This document shows, piece by piece, positions 37,132 through 47,171 of a DNA stretch of 64,000 nt. The position numbers and the translations under genes were made by a program. The stretch's first letter is position 1, and the number at the start of each line of letters is the position of its first letter. The notes below the pieces were generated by a model. The model worked only from the letters and a program-made list of their open reading frames with translations, did not search any database and was not told the DNA's origin. Origin of the DNA: Candidatus Enterococcus moelleringii (GTDB taxonomy: Bacteria; Bacillota; Bacilli; Lactobacillales; Enterococcaceae); the NCBI RefSeq assembly GCF_017377575.1, contig NZ_JAFREM010000004.1:1-64000 (forward strand), written 5' to 3'.

Positions 37132-38317
37132 GACGGGTCCTCCTAGTTTCCAGCTTCTTCGCAGTTTGATAACGCATTGAAAGAATCAAGCCAATTCCCA
37201 TCATATTTCCGATGATCGACGAGCCCCCTTGGCTGATAAAAGGCAGCGGGATCCCCGTCAATGGCAAAAGCCCAATATTGGCGCCGATATTTTCAAACAC
37301 ATGGAACAAAATCATCATAATAATGCCCGTTGCGATATAAGCGTAAAATTCATTATTCATATCAAAGCATACACGAATCATGCGATAAATCAATACAAAG
37401 TACAGCAGAATCACAAATGCTCCGCCGATAAAACCAAAGTTCTCACCAATCACGCTAAAAATCATATCCGATTCACGAACTGGCACATAAACATTACTAA
37501 CATTATAACCTGTCCCAAACATGCCGCCTGAGCCGATAGCCATCAACGCATGAGCTAACTGAAAGCTTTGTCCCTGAGGATCATGGAACGGGTCCAGCCA
37601 GGAATCAATCCGGGCAAACTGGTAGCTCTTAAAGCCGACATTCGACAAAAGCTCCCGACCAAAGTCAGTCGTTACTAGTAAGATGACCGCAGTCCCAGTA
37701 ACGGCCACAAGTATAATCGCCGGCACCACAATCAACCAGGAAATCCCTGACATTAAGAACATCCCAGCAAAAATAGCTAAAAACACCAGCATCGTTCCGA
37801 AGTCATTTTGCATCTTAACCAAAACCAAAACAGGAATTGTAGCTAAAACCAGCTTGCCGATTAACAGCAGATCCGTTTTCAGCGTGCGTAAACTATTTTT
37901 CACGTTATGCCGGGTGATTATCAGCGCCAGCATTAATATATACGCGATTTTCATTAACTCCGAGGGCTGGAAGGTCATCGTTCCAAACCTAAACCAGTTT
38001 TTTGATCCCGTGGAAGCCGCTAACGTCGGATCATAATACTCCAGCAGGGCTAGCATAACCGCCAAACCAATGACATACAAAAACGGCGTTAAACGCCACA
38101 ACCATTTAGCATCCAAATGCATAATAATAACTACTACTAAAGCACCCAATGCATACCATAAGCTCTGCATTGCAATGCCGCGAAAAATATTTGTATCTCT
38201 AGGGTCGTGTGTTAACGCCACATAGAGGGAAAGCAAACCAATCAAACAAAGCAGAAAGACCGGCAAAATGACCCCGTAATCAATCCGATTGTCTTTATTT
38301 CTTTTAATTGTATCCAT
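37124..38317 (-). CDS. rodA: RodA/FtsW peptidoglycan polymerase
   Basis: A 397-residue SEDS protein with about ten membrane segments: KNWFRFGTMTFQPSELMKIA, FGTMLVFLAIFAGMFLMSG, FGFIGGAFVILLYF and the C-terminal GIPLPFISQGGSS. SEDS proteins polymerise lipid II with a partner class B PBP for elongation. The sequence fits RodA better than FtsW, but that choice is by resemblance. It heads the rodA-yusI-gcvH unit. Confidence 0.88.
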   Translation of the reverse strand: MDTIKRNKDNRIDYGVILPVFLLCLIGLLSLYVALTHDPRDTNIFRGIAMQSLWYALGALVVVIIMHLDAKWLWRLTPFLYVIGLAVMLALLEYYDPTLAASTGSKNWFRFGTMTFQPSELMKIAYILMLALIITRHNVKNSLRTLKTDLLLIGKLVLATIPVLVLVKMQNDFGTMLVFLAIFAGMFLMSGISWLIVVPAIILVAVTGTAVILLVTTDFGRELLSNVGFKSYQFARIDSWLDPFHDPQGQSFQLAHALMAIGSGGMFGTGYNVSNVYVPVRESDMIFSVIGENFGFIGGAFVILLYFVLIYRMIRVCFDMNNEFYAYIATGIIMMILFHVFENIGANIGLLPLTGIPLPFISQGGSSIIGNMMGIGLILSMRYQTAKKLETRRTRRV

Positions 38318-38405
38318 GTGTCATCCCTTTTCCAACGATATACTTGCTTATTATAGACGCTTCTAGCTGCGAATAAAAGGCCGCATCCACGACTTTGAAA
38401 AAAAT

Positions 38406-39038
38406 TTAGTCTTCTATTTTAATTATTTTCAATTCCTTTAGCAACAGCCAGATTCCCCACTGAATGACCATAAATATCAGGACAAATTGCACTTTTCCAA
38501 TCGACCAATTCCCGATTAACAAAGATAAGGTTGACACAGGATGCAAAATCAGCTCGATGGAATGAATCCGTTCAAAGCGTCCAATGTAAATAGCGACTCC
38601 TGATAAGAATGCCAATAAGGTTAAACTAAACCCAGAATAATTCTTCCCATAAGGAAGCTGTCTAACTATCCCCACTGCTTGACTCATTCCAACTAATACC
38701 ATGATAAAAATCGGCAGCACCAATAAAAGAAACATCAGCCAATCCGTCGGAACAAGCTGAAACAACCCCTGTGACTGATAAATACTTAAAGCTTCCAAAT
38801 GAAACAAATCAGTTAGCAGATAAGGCACATTGGGAAAGAACAATAACCACAATCCGCCAAAAAGATAGCGCCAGTTAGTCTGGATACGGGTAAAAAGCAG
38901 ACCGAACTCAATCGGCAGCCAAGCTAAAAAGACATTCAAGCTCATGAATGAGAACGGGTTTGGATAAGCCGTCATGGCAATAATATAAATGACTATCAGC
39001 AGTCGATAAATTACCGGCTTGCTTATTTTGGCTTTCAT
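38406..39038 (-). CDS. DUF1361 membrane protein
   Basis: A 210-residue protein with five or six membrane segments and the DUF1361 signatures NVFLAWLPIEFGLLF, LWLLFFPNVPYLLTDLFHL and YIGRFERIHS. The function of the family is unknown. The start is the ATG after GAGAGGAGG; a 56-residue N-terminal extension in the same frame is low-complexity and crosses a hairpin, so I reject it. It stands alone, 88 bp upstream of rodA. Confidence 0.82.
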   Translation of the reverse strand: MKAKISKPVIYRLLIVIYIIAMTAYPNPFSFMSLNVFLAWLPIEFGLLFTRIQTNWRYLFGGLWLLFFPNVPYLLTDLFHLEALSIYQSQGLFQLVPTDWLMFLLLVLPIFIMVLVGMSQAVGIVRQLPYGKNYSGFSLTLLAFLSGVAIYIGRFERIHSIELILHPVSTLSLLIGNWSIGKVQFVLIFMVIQWGIWLLLKELKIIKIED

Positions 39039-39077
39039 AACAGACAACCTCCTCTCAATTATTGGTATAAATAAAAT

Positions 39078-39105
39078 CGATAACCTCATTTGACTCAGGT
39101 TATCG
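39078..39105 (-). other. Hairpin CGATAACCT / AGGTTATCG
   Basis: A 9-bp perfect stem with a 10-nt loop between the tRNA and the DUF1361 gene. No T-run follows, so its role is unclear. Confidence 0.4.
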
Positions 39106-39190
39106 ACTGATTTCACGTTATTCTTAGCGATATTTTTGTTATTTCGAAAATTCTCTGCCCAGTTTTCTGCCCACCTGGACAAAAAATGTA

Positions 39191-39240
39191 AAACGAACGC
39201 CGTCATGAATCAAGGTAAAACCTTGATATGACGGCGTTTT
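39191..39240 (-). terminator. Terminator after tRNA-Thr
   Basis: Minus-strand stem ACGCCGTCAT / ATGACGGCGT with an inner CAAGGT/ACCTTG, then TTCGTTTT. Confidence 0.75.
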
Positions 39241-39247
39241 AAGCTAG

Positions 39248-39320
39248 TGCCAGCTGCAGGGATCGAACCTGTGACCTACGCGTTACGAGTGCGTTGCTCT
39301 ACCAACTGAGCTAAGCTGGC
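39248..39320 (-). tRNA. tRNA-Thr (anticodon CGT)
   Basis: Minus-strand cloverleaf: acceptor GCCAGCT/AGCTGGC, D-stem GCTC/GAGC, anticodon loop CTCGTAA with anticodon CGT reading ACG, T-loop TTCGATC, discriminator A. CCA is not encoded. Two A.C mismatches appear, closing the anticodon stem (31-39) and at 49-65. Confidence 0.93.
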
Positions 39321-39457
39321 AATCGATACAAATGAAATTATAGAAAACTTTTAACAAAATGTAAAGCCCAAACATCTGTCAAAAGCGGTTACATGAAAAT
39401 TTCAACGAAATATGCTATAATGTACTTAAGCTGTAAGATTAAAGGGGGAGCTTTTAC

Positions 39458-39697
39458 ATGGCCACATTTGGTAAAATGACAACGCAGATCGACCCTTCAG
39501 AAGCAGGAAAAGATTTTCCTGTTCAGACACGTGTAACGTTCACTGTTCGCAATCAGCCCCAAACTGGCGTGATTACTAAGCAGCTGAAAAATGCTGCTGT
39601 GGTAGAAATTGATGAGAACACCAAAAACGCTGAATTGATTAATCAGTCCAACGGAGTTGTAGTTATCAACTATAAAGAAATGAAAAAAATTCAGTGA
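39458..39697 (+). CDS. DUF2187 family protein
   Basis: A 79-residue protein with a small beta-barrel (KOW-like) pattern: FPVQTRVTFTVRNQPQTGVI and AAVVEIDENTKNAELI, NGVVVINYKEMKKI. It resembles Bacillus YkvS. It has Shine-Dalgarno GGGGGAG and an extended -10 TGCTATAAT upstream. It is a monocistronic unit whose stop codon lies within the shared terminator. Function unknown. Confidence 0.85.
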   Translation: MATFGKMTTQIDPSEAGKDFPVQTRVTFTVRNQPQTGVITKQLKNAAVVEIDENTKNAELINQSNGVVVINYKEMKKIQ

Positions 39698-39722
39698 TCC
39701 GTTTGGATCACTGAATTTTTTT
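39683..39722. terminator. Bidirectional terminator between the DUF2187 gene and upp
   Basis: Stem AATTCAGTGATCC / GGATCACTGAATT with a 4-nt loop and A/T runs on both sides. Confidence 0.92.
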
Positions 39723-40350
39723 ATTTTGTACCAAATAAACGGTCACCCGCATCACCTAAACCAGGAACAATGTAACCATGTTCGTTTAAGCGATCATCTA
39801 ATGCAGCAGTATAAATGTCTACATCTGGGTGAGCATCCTGTAAAGCTTTAACACCTTCTGGAGCAGCCACTAAGCAGACAAATTTCATGTTTGAAGCGCC
39901 GCGTTTTTTCAATGAATCAATCGCCATGATAGCTGATCCGCCAGTTGCCAGCATTGGATCAACGATAAATAATTGACGGCTGTCAATATCTTCTGGCATT
40001 TTGAAGAAGTATTCATGAGGCTCTAAGGTCTCTTCATCACGGAATAAGCCGATATGGCCGACTTTAGCAGCCGGAATCAATTCTAAAATTCCATCTACCA
40101 TCCCAATACCTGCTCGCAGGATTGGCACAATCGCTACTTTTTTACCTGATAATGTTTTTTGGACTGATTTTTGCATTGGTGTTTCAATTTCAATATCTTC
40201 TAACGGCATATCACGAGATACTTCATAAGCCATTAAGTTGGCAATCTCACCCACTACTTCACGAAATACTTTCGTTCCGCAGTCCTTGTCCCGGATAATT
40301 GTTAATTTGTGTTGAATTAATGGATGATCAATTACTTGAAACTTTCCCAT
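39721..40350 (-). CDS. upp: Uracil phosphoribosyltransferase
   Basis: A 209-residue UPRTase making UMP from uracil and PRPP. The PRPP loop is [22 protein letters not shown], and the uracil-binding C-terminus [16 protein letters not shown] is intact. It follows glyA on the same strand, as in other Bacillota. Confidence 0.96.
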   Translation of the reverse strand: MGKFQVIDHPLIQHKLTIIRDKDCGTKVFREVVGEIANLMAYEVSRDMPLEDIEIETPMQKSVQKTLSGKKVAIVPILRAGIGMVDGILELIPAAKVGHIGLFRDEETLEPHEYFFKMPEDIDSRQLFIVDPMLATGGSAIMAIDSLKKRGASNMKFVCLVAAPEGVKALQDAHPDVDIYTAALDDRLNEHGYIVPGLGDAGDRLFGTK

Positions 40351-40420
40351 AATGAATAGCTCCTCATCTATATTTTACTCTTATTATAAGGCAAACCTTA
40401 TTAGAAAACTAGTCATAATA

Positions 40421-41665
40421 CTAGACATTCAAAGGATGTGCATCAGTTAGCTCTAAGATCGCTTTTTTCACTGCATCTAAGCGGCTTTCGTCTTCTCCAG
40501 AACGTAACGTTTCCACGATCAGTTCAGCAATTTTCTTCGCATCGTCTGCTTTAAAGCCGCGACTAGTGATGGCTGCTGTACCAATTCGGATACCGCTTGT
40601 TTGGAATGGACTCTTGGTTTCAAAAGGAATGGAATTTTTATTGACCGTAATGTGCACGGTATCCAATAAACGTTCCGCCTCTTTACCGGTCATTTCAAAG
40701 CCAGTTACATCCAGCAAGATTAAGTGATTGTCGCTTCCCCCTGAGATAACTCGGCTTTCTGGTGCCTGGTTAAAGACCTTCACCATCGCTTGGATATTAT
40801 CCAATACTTGCTGCTGATAAGTCGTGAAGTCTTCAGACATTGCTTCCTTCAAAGCAATTGCCTTCGCAGCGATCACATGCTCCAACGGACCGCCTTGGAT
40901 TCCAGGGAATACCGCGCTGTTGATTTTTTTAGCTAATGCTTCATCGTTGGTTAAAATTAACCCGCCTCGTGGACCACGCAATGTTTTGTGTGTAGTTGAA
41001 GTAACCACGTCTGCATAAGGAACCGGGTTAGGATGTAAACCTGTAGCAACCAAACCAGCAATGTGAGCCATGTCGACCATTAATTTTGCGCCTACTTCAT
41101 CAGCAATTTCACGGAAACGGGCAAAATCAATCACACGACTATAGGCACTAGCTCCAGCAATAATCAATTTAGGCTGATGCTTGCGAGCCAAAATACGTAC
41201 GACTTCATAATCAATCACTTCAGTTGATGGATCAACTCCATAAGCCACAAAGTTGTAGGTTTTCCCGCTAAAGTTCACTGGAGAACCGTGGGTTAAATGA
41301 CCTCCAGCAGCCAAGTCCATTCCCAAAACCGTATCACCGGCTTCGATTAATGAAAGGTAACCTGCTTGGTTTGCTTGAGAGCCAGAATGTGCTTGAACAT
41401 TCGCAAATTTTGCACCAAATAATTCTTTGGCACGATCAATGGCTAGATTTTCGACGATATCGACGAATTCACAGCCTCCATAATAACGACGTCCAGGGTA
41501 ACCTTCTGCGTACTTATTCGTCAAAATGCTGCCTTGTGCTGCTTGAACAGCCTTCGAGACGATATTTTCAGAAGCAATCAGCTCCACATTGTTTTGTTGT
41601 CGCTGCTCTTCTTTTGCTATGGCTTCCCATAAATCGGGATCTAGTGCTTGATAATTCAAATCCAT
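40421..41665 (-). CDS. glyA: Serine hydroxymethyltransferase
   Basis: A 414-residue PLP enzyme converting serine and tetrahydrofolate to glycine and methylene-THF. The PLP lysine is in [29 protein letters not shown] and [13 protein letters not shown] are family blocks. The ATG five bases after AAAGG was preferred over a GTG two codons earlier that overlaps the ribosome site. Confidence 0.96.
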   Translation of the reverse strand: MDLNYQALDPDLWEAIAKEEQRQQNNVELIASENIVSKAVQAAQGSILTNKYAEGYPGRRYYGGCEFVDIVENLAIDRAKELFGAKFANVQAHSGSQANQAGYLSLIEAGDTVLGMDLAAGGHLTHGSPVNFSGKTYNFVAYGVDPSTEVIDYEVVRILARKHQPKLIIAGASAYSRVIDFARFREIADEVGAKLMVDMAHIAGLVATGLHPNPVPYADVVTSTTHKTLRGPRGGLILTNDEALAKKINSAVFPGIQGGPLEHVIAAKAIALKEAMSEDFTTYQQQVLDNIQAMVKVFNQAPESRVISGGSDNHLILLDVTGFEMTGKEAERLLDTVHITVNKNSIPFETKSPFQTSGIRIGTAAITSRGFKADDAKKIAELIVETLRSGEDESRLDAVKKAILELTDAHPLNV

Positions 41666-41729
41666 CCTCACCTTTCATGATTGTTGTTTCTAGTATACGC
41701 AAAGATTGCTCCATAATCGAATGTTTTGG

Positions 41730-42743
41730 CTAATTTTTTTCAAAATATTTTTGACCAGCGGCTTTTTTTAAGCGATTCATGTAGGCAGCGCCTAATTCAC
41801 TCTCCTCAAAAACCTGGGTTAAAATGACATCGCTTTGCCCAGCTTCATCCAAAGCTCGCAAGCCGCTGTACAAGCCGCGAGTGGCAGCTTCCACCGTGTC
41901 GTCTTCAAAAATATAACGATCTTCAGTCGCAAACTTCTCGCCAACTGCTGGGCCGGCCAACATTCCTACTCGTTGCTGTTCCTGCTGAGCCCATGCGATC
42001 GCCTGCTCCCAATCATTTGCCCGTACCATTACAACGGGTGTGTCTGGCGAGTAGTGCTTGTATTTCATACCTGGAGCTTTGGGTGTTTCGCTTTCTTTAA
42101 CCAAATGCTTGTCCAAAAGCACTTCCGTTTGCAAAACAGCCTCCAGCTGCTCCTTCGTGATAGCCCCTGGCCGCAAAATGACCGGTACTTCTCCACTCAA
42201 ATCCAGGACTGTTGACTCCACACCAATTTGGGTAGCACCGTCATCTAATATCCCAGCAATTTTTCCTTTTAAATCATGAAAAACATGCTGTGCTGTGGTG
42301 GGACTTGGCTTGCCAGAAGTATTTGCACTAGGTCCTACCAGCGGCGCTTCAGTTTTCTTTATCAAATCAATTGTTATTTTATTGTCTGGCATTCTAAAGG
42401 CAGCTGTGGATAAGCCACCGGTTACAACGGCACTCAGACTGTTTTTTTTAATTGGAAAAATTAAAGTCAAGGGACCCGGCCAAAAATGCTGAACGATTTT
42501 TTCCGTCAAGGGATGATACTTGTCCACAAAGGGTTCGGTCATCTTGAAGTCGGCCACATGAACAATTAGAGGGTTATCGCTGGGACGTCCTTTGACCTGA
42601 AAAACCTGCTTGACAGACTCCGGCAAAAGCGCATCAGCGCCCAATCCGTAGACCGTTTCGGTGGGAAAGGCGACTAATTCCCCGCGCTTCAGCAATTCCG
42701 CCGCATAGGCCAATTCTTCTGCTTGAAATATTTTTGTTTCCAC
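41730..42743 (-). CDS. ywlC: L-threonylcarbamoyladenylate synthase (Sua5/YwlC)
   Basis: A 337-residue long-form Sua5: the YrdC domain (GELVAFPTETVYGLGADA, VKGRPSDNPLIVHV, GPSANTSGKPSPTT) plus the C-terminal Sua5 domain (APGMKYKHYSPDTPVVMV). It makes threonylcarbamoyl-AMP for the t6A37 modification of tRNAs reading ANN codons. The start is a GTG, with GGAG 13 bases upstream, rather far. A cluster of DnaA boxes lies upstream, as at Bacillus ywlC. Confidence 0.92.
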   Translation of the reverse strand: METKIFQAEELAYAAELLKRGELVAFPTETVYGLGADALLPESVKQVFQVKGRPSDNPLIVHVADFKMTEPFVDKYHPLTEKIVQHFWPGPLTLIFPIKKNSLSAVVTGGLSTAAFRMPDNKITIDLIKKTEAPLVGPSANTSGKPSPTTAQHVFHDLKGKIAGILDDGATQIGVESTVLDLSGEVPVILRPGAITKEQLEAVLQTEVLLDKHLVKESETPKAPGMKYKHYSPDTPVVMVRANDWEQAIAWAQQEQQRVGMLAGPAVGEKFATEDRYIFEDDTVEAATRGLYSGLRALDEAGQSDVILTQVFEESELGAAYMNRLKKAAGQKYFEKN

Positions 42744-42930
42744 AGCTTTTCCACAGCTCCTTTTTTACGATTTCCTAATCTATCAGTTACTTATCTAGAG
42801 ATATCCACGGGCTGTGGATAATGATTTTGTCAAGTGTGCATAACCCTGTTGATAACTTTTCGTCGGCTTTACAGCCTGTTAAATCAATGTTTTTTTATCA
42901 TAACTATAGCTTAAAAATATTTTATCCCCA
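42736..42930. promoter_or_regulatory. DnaA-box cluster upstream of ywlC
   Basis: TGTGGATAA (42813-42821) is a perfect DnaA box and TGTGCATAA (42835-42843) fits TTATNCACA. TTTTCCACA (42747-42755), TGTTGATAA (42847-42855) and TTATCCCCA (42922-42930) each differ by one base. ATATCCACG (42801-42809) and GTTTCCACA (42736-42744) are weaker. Seven related 9-mers in 195 bp is well above chance for this composition. Confidence 0.7.
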
Positions 42931-42941
42931 ATTTTTATTAA

Positions 42942-43772
42942 TCAACATACGATGACCATTCGATCATTTTTAGATAAATCTTTTTTTACCTCAACTTGCT
43001 TATCAGGAAAAGCCTGCTGCATCATTTGACGCACCGCTTCCCCCTGCTGAAAACCAATTTCCAACAGCAGCATGCCTTCTGGTTTCAATCGCTGCGGACT
43101 TTCCTCGGCAATTTTTTGATAGATCGCCAAACCTTCGTTTTCAGCAAACAAAGCTTGCTTTGGTTCAAAGGTCCGAACACTTTCATCCATTAAGGCCCAT
43201 TCAGCTGGACTGATATAGGGAGGGTTGCTGATAATAATATCTTGCGGCTCATCAATCGATGATAAAGTATCTCCTAAACGGAAGTCGATCTCTACACCAT
43301 TTCCACGGGCGTTTTCTTCAGCAACCGCCAAAGCTCCAGCCGAAATATCCACTGCTGTTACTTGCCAGTCTGGACGAGCCAATTTTAAGCTAATAGCAAT
43401 TGCTCCAGTTCCTGTGCCAATATCCACTACTTTAAGCTTAGTTCCCGGATTCTTTTCCAAACATAACATAACCAGCTCTTCCGTCTCAGGTCGCGGGATC
43501 AGGGTGTCTTTCGTCACCTTGAAGCGATGACCTAAAAAGTCGCTGTAGCCTAACATATATTGCGGGGGAAAATGGTTCAACAGCTGTTCCATGTCCCCTT
43601 GAAGTACGGCTTCCTCTGCTGGTGATATTTCATCCCGCATGTGCAGCAGCCACTGAGTTTTGTCCCAGCCCTTGCGTTCAAGAAACAAGTACTCAATCCC
43701 ATAGCCTTCTAAGCCAGCTTCCTCTAAAAAAGAAGAAGCCCTTGAAAGGACTTCTACGTAGGTTTTAGCCAT
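42942..43772 (-). CDS. prmC: Release factor glutamine methyltransferase PrmC
   Basis: A 276-residue SAM-dependent methyltransferase that modifies the GGQ glutamine of release factors: SAM site [15 protein letters not shown], catalytic NPPY in [13 protein letters not shown]. The ATG overlaps prfA by 8 bp; an 11-residue upstream extension is inside prfA. It acts on the protein encoded by the preceding gene. Confidence 0.95.
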   Translation of the reverse strand: MAKTYVEVLSRASSFLEEAGLEGYGIEYLFLERKGWDKTQWLLHMRDEISPAEEAVLQGDMEQLLNHFPPQYMLGYSDFLGHRFKVTKDTLIPRPETEELVMLCLEKNPGTKLKVVDIGTGTGAIAISLKLARPDWQVTAVDISAGALAVAEENARGNGVEIDFRLGDTLSSIDEPQDIIISNPPYISPAEWALMDESVRTFEPKQALFAENEGLAIYQKIAEESPQRLKPEGMLLLEIGFQQGEAVRQMMQQAFPDKQVEVKKDLSKNDRMVIVC

Positions 43773-44838
43773 TTTGCAGCTCTTCCAGTTTCTTCGTTTG
43801 ATCAAATAGAATCAAGGCATCAATGATTTCATCTAATTTTCCAGTTAAAATCTGATCCAATTTTTGGATGGTTAAACCAATGCGGTGATCGGTTACCCGG
43901 TTTTGCGGGAAGTTATAGGTACGAATCCGTTCAGAACGGTCTCCGGTACCAACAGCTGACTTCCGACTTGCATCGTATTCAGATTGGGCTTCTTGAGAAA
44001 TCTTGTCGTACACGCGGGCACGCAAGACCTTCATCGCTTTTTCACGGTTCTTCAACTGTGAACGTTCATCCTGCATCGCTACAACGACTCCGGTTGGAAT
44101 GTGAGTTAAACGTACAGCAGAAGCCGTCTTATTGACGTGCTGTCCACCAGCTCCTGACGCGTGGTAAATATCGGTACGGATATCTTTTTCAGCAATATCA
44201 ATTTCAACTTCTTCAGCTTCCGGCATAATAACGACGGTTGCAGTAGAAGTGTGAATGCGACCTTGTGATTCAGTGGAAGGCACCCGTTGTACTCGGTGTG
44301 CGCCGCTTTCGTATTTCAATTTCGAAAAGACACTGTCGCCGCTGATCATCATAATGACTTCTTTATAGCCGCCAATTCCCGTAACGTTGGCATCCATAAC
44401 TTCGGTTTTCCAGCCTTGCGCTTCCGCATAACGTTGGTACATGTTGAACAAGTCCCCGGCAAATAAAGCCGCTTCATCGCCGCCAGCCGCGCCGCGAATT
44501 TCCATAATGATGTTTTTGTCATCGTTAGGATCTTTTGGCAATAGCAGAATTTTAATTTCTTCTTCTAAGACTTCTTTTTCTTTTTTCAAGTCAGACAATT
44601 CTTCTTTAGCCATTTCAGCCATGTCGGCTTCCAGGCTTTCACCTAGTAATTCCTCGGTGTCTGCGATACCTTCCACTACTTCTTTATAGCGGCGATAAGT
44701 TTCAACCGTTTCGCGAATACTCGCTTCTTCTTTAGAAAGTCTCATGAACCGCTGAGTGTCGGTAACGACCTCTGGATCACTAAGTAATTCCCCAAGCTCT
44801 TCATAACGATCTTCCATGCTTTGTAACTGATCGTACAT
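43765..44838 (-). CDS. prfA: Peptide chain release factor 1
   Basis: A 357-residue RF1 that reads UAA and UAG. The GGQ loop is in [16 protein letters not shown]; the RF1-type tripeptide region reads [16 protein letters not shown]. The start lies directly after the tdk stop and the end overlaps prmC. Confidence 0.96.
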   Translation of the reverse strand: MYDQLQSMEDRYEELGELLSDPEVVTDTQRFMRLSKEEASIRETVETYRRYKEVVEGIADTEELLGESLEADMAEMAKEELSDLKKEKEVLEEEIKILLLPKDPNDDKNIIMEIRGAAGGDEAALFAGDLFNMYQRYAEAQGWKTEVMDANVTGIGGYKEVIMMISGDSVFSKLKYESGAHRVQRVPSTESQGRIHTSTATVVIMPEAEEVEIDIAEKDIRTDIYHASGAGGQHVNKTASAVRLTHIPTGVVVAMQDERSQLKNREKAMKVLRARVYDKISQEAQSEYDASRKSAVGTGDRSERIRTYNFPQNRVTDHRIGLTIQKLDQILTGKLDEIIDALILFDQTKKLEELQNG

Positions 44839-45420
44839 TTATTCATCCTCCTTAATTTCCGGGTGCAGGTAATGCTTGCGGCAAACAGGGTAATAGGCTT
44901 CATTTCCGCCAATTTGGACCTGATCACCTTCATAAACAGGCTTGCCATCAATAAAATGCAAGTTCATCGTTGCTTTTTTGTGGCAGAACCAGCAAATCGT
45001 TTTTAATTCTTCTAATTTATCTGCATACAACAACAGATACTTTGAACCTTCAAACAGTTCATTACGAAAATCATTTTTCAAACCAAAAGCCATCACTGGA
45101 ATGCCCAGTTCATCAACCACTCGAGCAAACTCGATTACATGATGCTTTAGTAAAAATTGTGATTCGTCCACTAAGATACAAAAAGGCTTATAATCCAGCG
45201 CCTTGATCGATTCATAAACATTCGTCTCCGCAAAAATCGGTGTTGCCGGACGTTTTAAACCGATTCGGCTGGCAATCATGCCTACACCGTCCCGGGTGTC
45301 TAAACCGCTGGTCATTAAAACCACTGGTTTATTTTGCTCTTCATAATTGTGGGCGACCTTTAGAATTTCAATCGTCTTCCCACTGTTCATTGCGCCATAT
45401 TTAAAAAAAAGCTGTGCCAT
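44839..45420 (-). CDS. tdk: Thymidine kinase
   Basis: A 193-residue type II thymidine kinase: P-loop [12 protein letters not shown], Walker B-like ILVDESQFL, zinc-site cysteines in CWFCHKK and CRKHYL. It salvages thymidine to dTMP. First gene of tdk-prfA-prmC. Confidence 0.95.
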   Translation of the reverse strand: MAQLFFKYGAMNSGKTIEILKVAHNYEEQNKPVVLMTSGLDTRDGVGMIASRIGLKRPATPIFAETNVYESIKALDYKPFCILVDESQFLLKHHVIEFARVVDELGIPVMAFGLKNDFRNELFEGSKYLLLYADKLEELKTICWFCHKKATMNLHFIDGKPVYEGDQVQIGGNEAYYPVCRKHYLHPEIKEDE

Positions 45421-45655
45421 CTCTTGTCACCTTTCACTTCATTCCTATCGTATTATAGCCGAAAAGCGGTATTTTTTACAGTCATAATTTCTATTCTCTC
45501 CTTATTCTCTAAAGAAGGCGAAAGTTTTCTGGCGAATTTTGGCAATTTTTTAAGAAATTCAGCCTAAAACCAAGAACAAAAGAATTCCTCTTTCTTCTAT
45601 TTCCAAGCGTGATATACTAGTGATAATTATTTGCTAGAAGGAGTCTGTCATTCCA

Positions 45656-47053
45656 ATGAACTTATCACGTCGCCTGAACTTCTTAAAACGAAGCTTACGC
45701 AGGCTAGACAATCGATTTTCATCGATTCAAATTATCGTTTTCTACTATATTATTATGACTCTGCTGTCCTTATTGCTCTTTTACTTACCGGTCTTTCGTC
45801 AGCCGAACTCCCATGTTTCCTTTTTGGATATGGTTTTTATGGCAATTTCCACTGTTTCAGTGACTGGATTAACCACCTTTGATATCAATTCGGTGTTTAA
45901 CGAAACTGGGGTCGTGTTGTTAGAAATCCTGTTCCATGTTGGCGGCTTGGGAATTATGATGATCAGCACCTTCTTTTTTATTGTCTCCAAGCGCCGGATA
46001 TCCCTGAAACAGCGTCAGCTGATCATGACGGATATGAATCAGCCCCGCTTGAGCGGGGTTGTCTTATTAATCAAAATCACCTTAACGATGCTTTTGTGTA
46101 CTGAATTGATTTTTGGCACGTTGTTTTCGATTTATTTTTATTTTATGGGGTATTATGCTTCCGTTGGCGAAGCGATTTTTTACGGCTTTTATCAATCCAT
46201 CTCAGCTGTCACCAACTCAGGCTTTGACGTGACTGGCACGTCGATTATTCCATTAGCCAATGATCATCTGTTTTTGATTGTCATTATGTTTTTGATTTTT
46301 ATTGGCGGGATCGGTTTTCCGGTGTTGATGGATTTTCACGGCTGGGTAACCCATCGCCGTTCAGCCTCCAAGATTCCTTTTCGCTTCAGCTTGTTTTCAA
46401 AAATTGCCTTGTTGGCTTTTGTGGTTTTGTTTGTGGGTGGAACGATTATTATTTGGCTGTTGGAAAAAAATCACAGCTTTAGTGACTTACCATCCTGGGA
46501 TCAATGGCTCAATTCGGCCTTCTATTCCATGACTACTAGAAATGCCGGTCTGCAAATTCATGATTTGAATCAATTCCAAAACACGACACTGATTATTTTC
46601 TCGATGCTGATGTTTATCGGTTGTTCGCCAAGCTCGGTTGGTGGCGGGATTCGAACCACTACCATTGCAATCATCGGTTTGTATTTGTACTCTTTCTTGA
46701 AAAATGAAGAAGACATTAATATCTTTAATCGCCGGATTCCCCAAAATGATGTACGAAAATCGGTGGTGGTCTTCATGCTTTCCATGGGGATGTGCTTTTT
46801 CAGTATTTTGTTTTTAACAGCCACCGAGGATCATTCGCTGATTTCGATTATTGTGGAAGTGACTTCCGCATTTGGGACAACCGGTTTGTCTTTAGGAATT
46901 ACTGATGACCTGTCCGCAACCGGAAAAATCATGATTGCCATCTTGATGTTTATCGGCCGAATCGGCATGCTGTATACGCTGCTGCTGTTTGTACCGAAAG
47001 AAACTCGTGACTTGGGGTATGAATATCCTGAAGAAAAGATTATTATTGGGTAG
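45656..47053 (+). CDS. ktrB: Potassium uptake protein, KtrB/TrkH family
   Basis: A 465-residue channel-like transporter with four M1-P-M2 repeats; the selectivity regions are STVSVTGLTTF, SAVTNSGFDVTG, MTTRNAGLQI and SAFGTTGLSLGI. It needs a KtrA-type RCK subunit, which is not nearby. A TGATATACT extended -10 at about 45612 and AGAAGGAG upstream fit a single-gene unit. Na+-coupled K+ uptake is the usual role. Confidence 0.88.
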   Translation: MNLSRRLNFLKRSLRRLDNRFSSIQIIVFYYIIMTLLSLLLFYLPVFRQPNSHVSFLDMVFMAISTVSVTGLTTFDINSVFNETGVVLLEILFHVGGLGIMMISTFFFIVSKRRISLKQRQLIMTDMNQPRLSGVVLLIKITLTMLLCTELIFGTLFSIYFYFMGYYASVGEAIFYGFYQSISAVTNSGFDVTGTSIIPLANDHLFLIVIMFLIFIGGIGFPVLMDFHGWVTHRRSASKIPFRFSLFSKIALLAFVVLFVGGTIIIWLLEKNHSFSDLPSWDQWLNSAFYSMTTRNAGLQIHDLNQFQNTTLIIFSMLMFIGCSPSSVGGGIRTTTIAIIGLYLYSFLKNEEDINIFNRRIPQNDVRKSVVVFMLSMGMCFFSILFLTATEDHSLISIIVEVTSAFGTTGLSLGITDDLSATGKIMIAILMFIGRIGMLYTLLLFVPKETRDLGYEYPEEKIIIG

Positions 47054-47078
47054 GAGCTTTCTAGCTCCTGCTTTTTTT
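47052..47078 (+). terminator. Terminator after ktrB
   Basis: Stem AGGAGCT / AGCTCCT with loop TTCT, then GC and seven T. Confidence 0.85.
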
Positions 47079-47171
47079 GTAGAATACTTAAGAATAAGAA
47101 AAGCTGTTTAAACTTTTTTTTCAAGTATGATAAGATAAACTAAATTTGTTTACAGACATGGAGGATGTGCA

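Noticed and set aside
39039-39206. 56-residue N-terminal extension of the DUF1361 protein
   Set aside because: It crosses a perfect hairpin and lacks membrane or family features; the ATG after GAGAGGAGG is better.
39190-39325. tRNA-Thr as an integration site
   Set aside because: No integrase, no direct repeat of the tRNA end and no foreign genes on either side.
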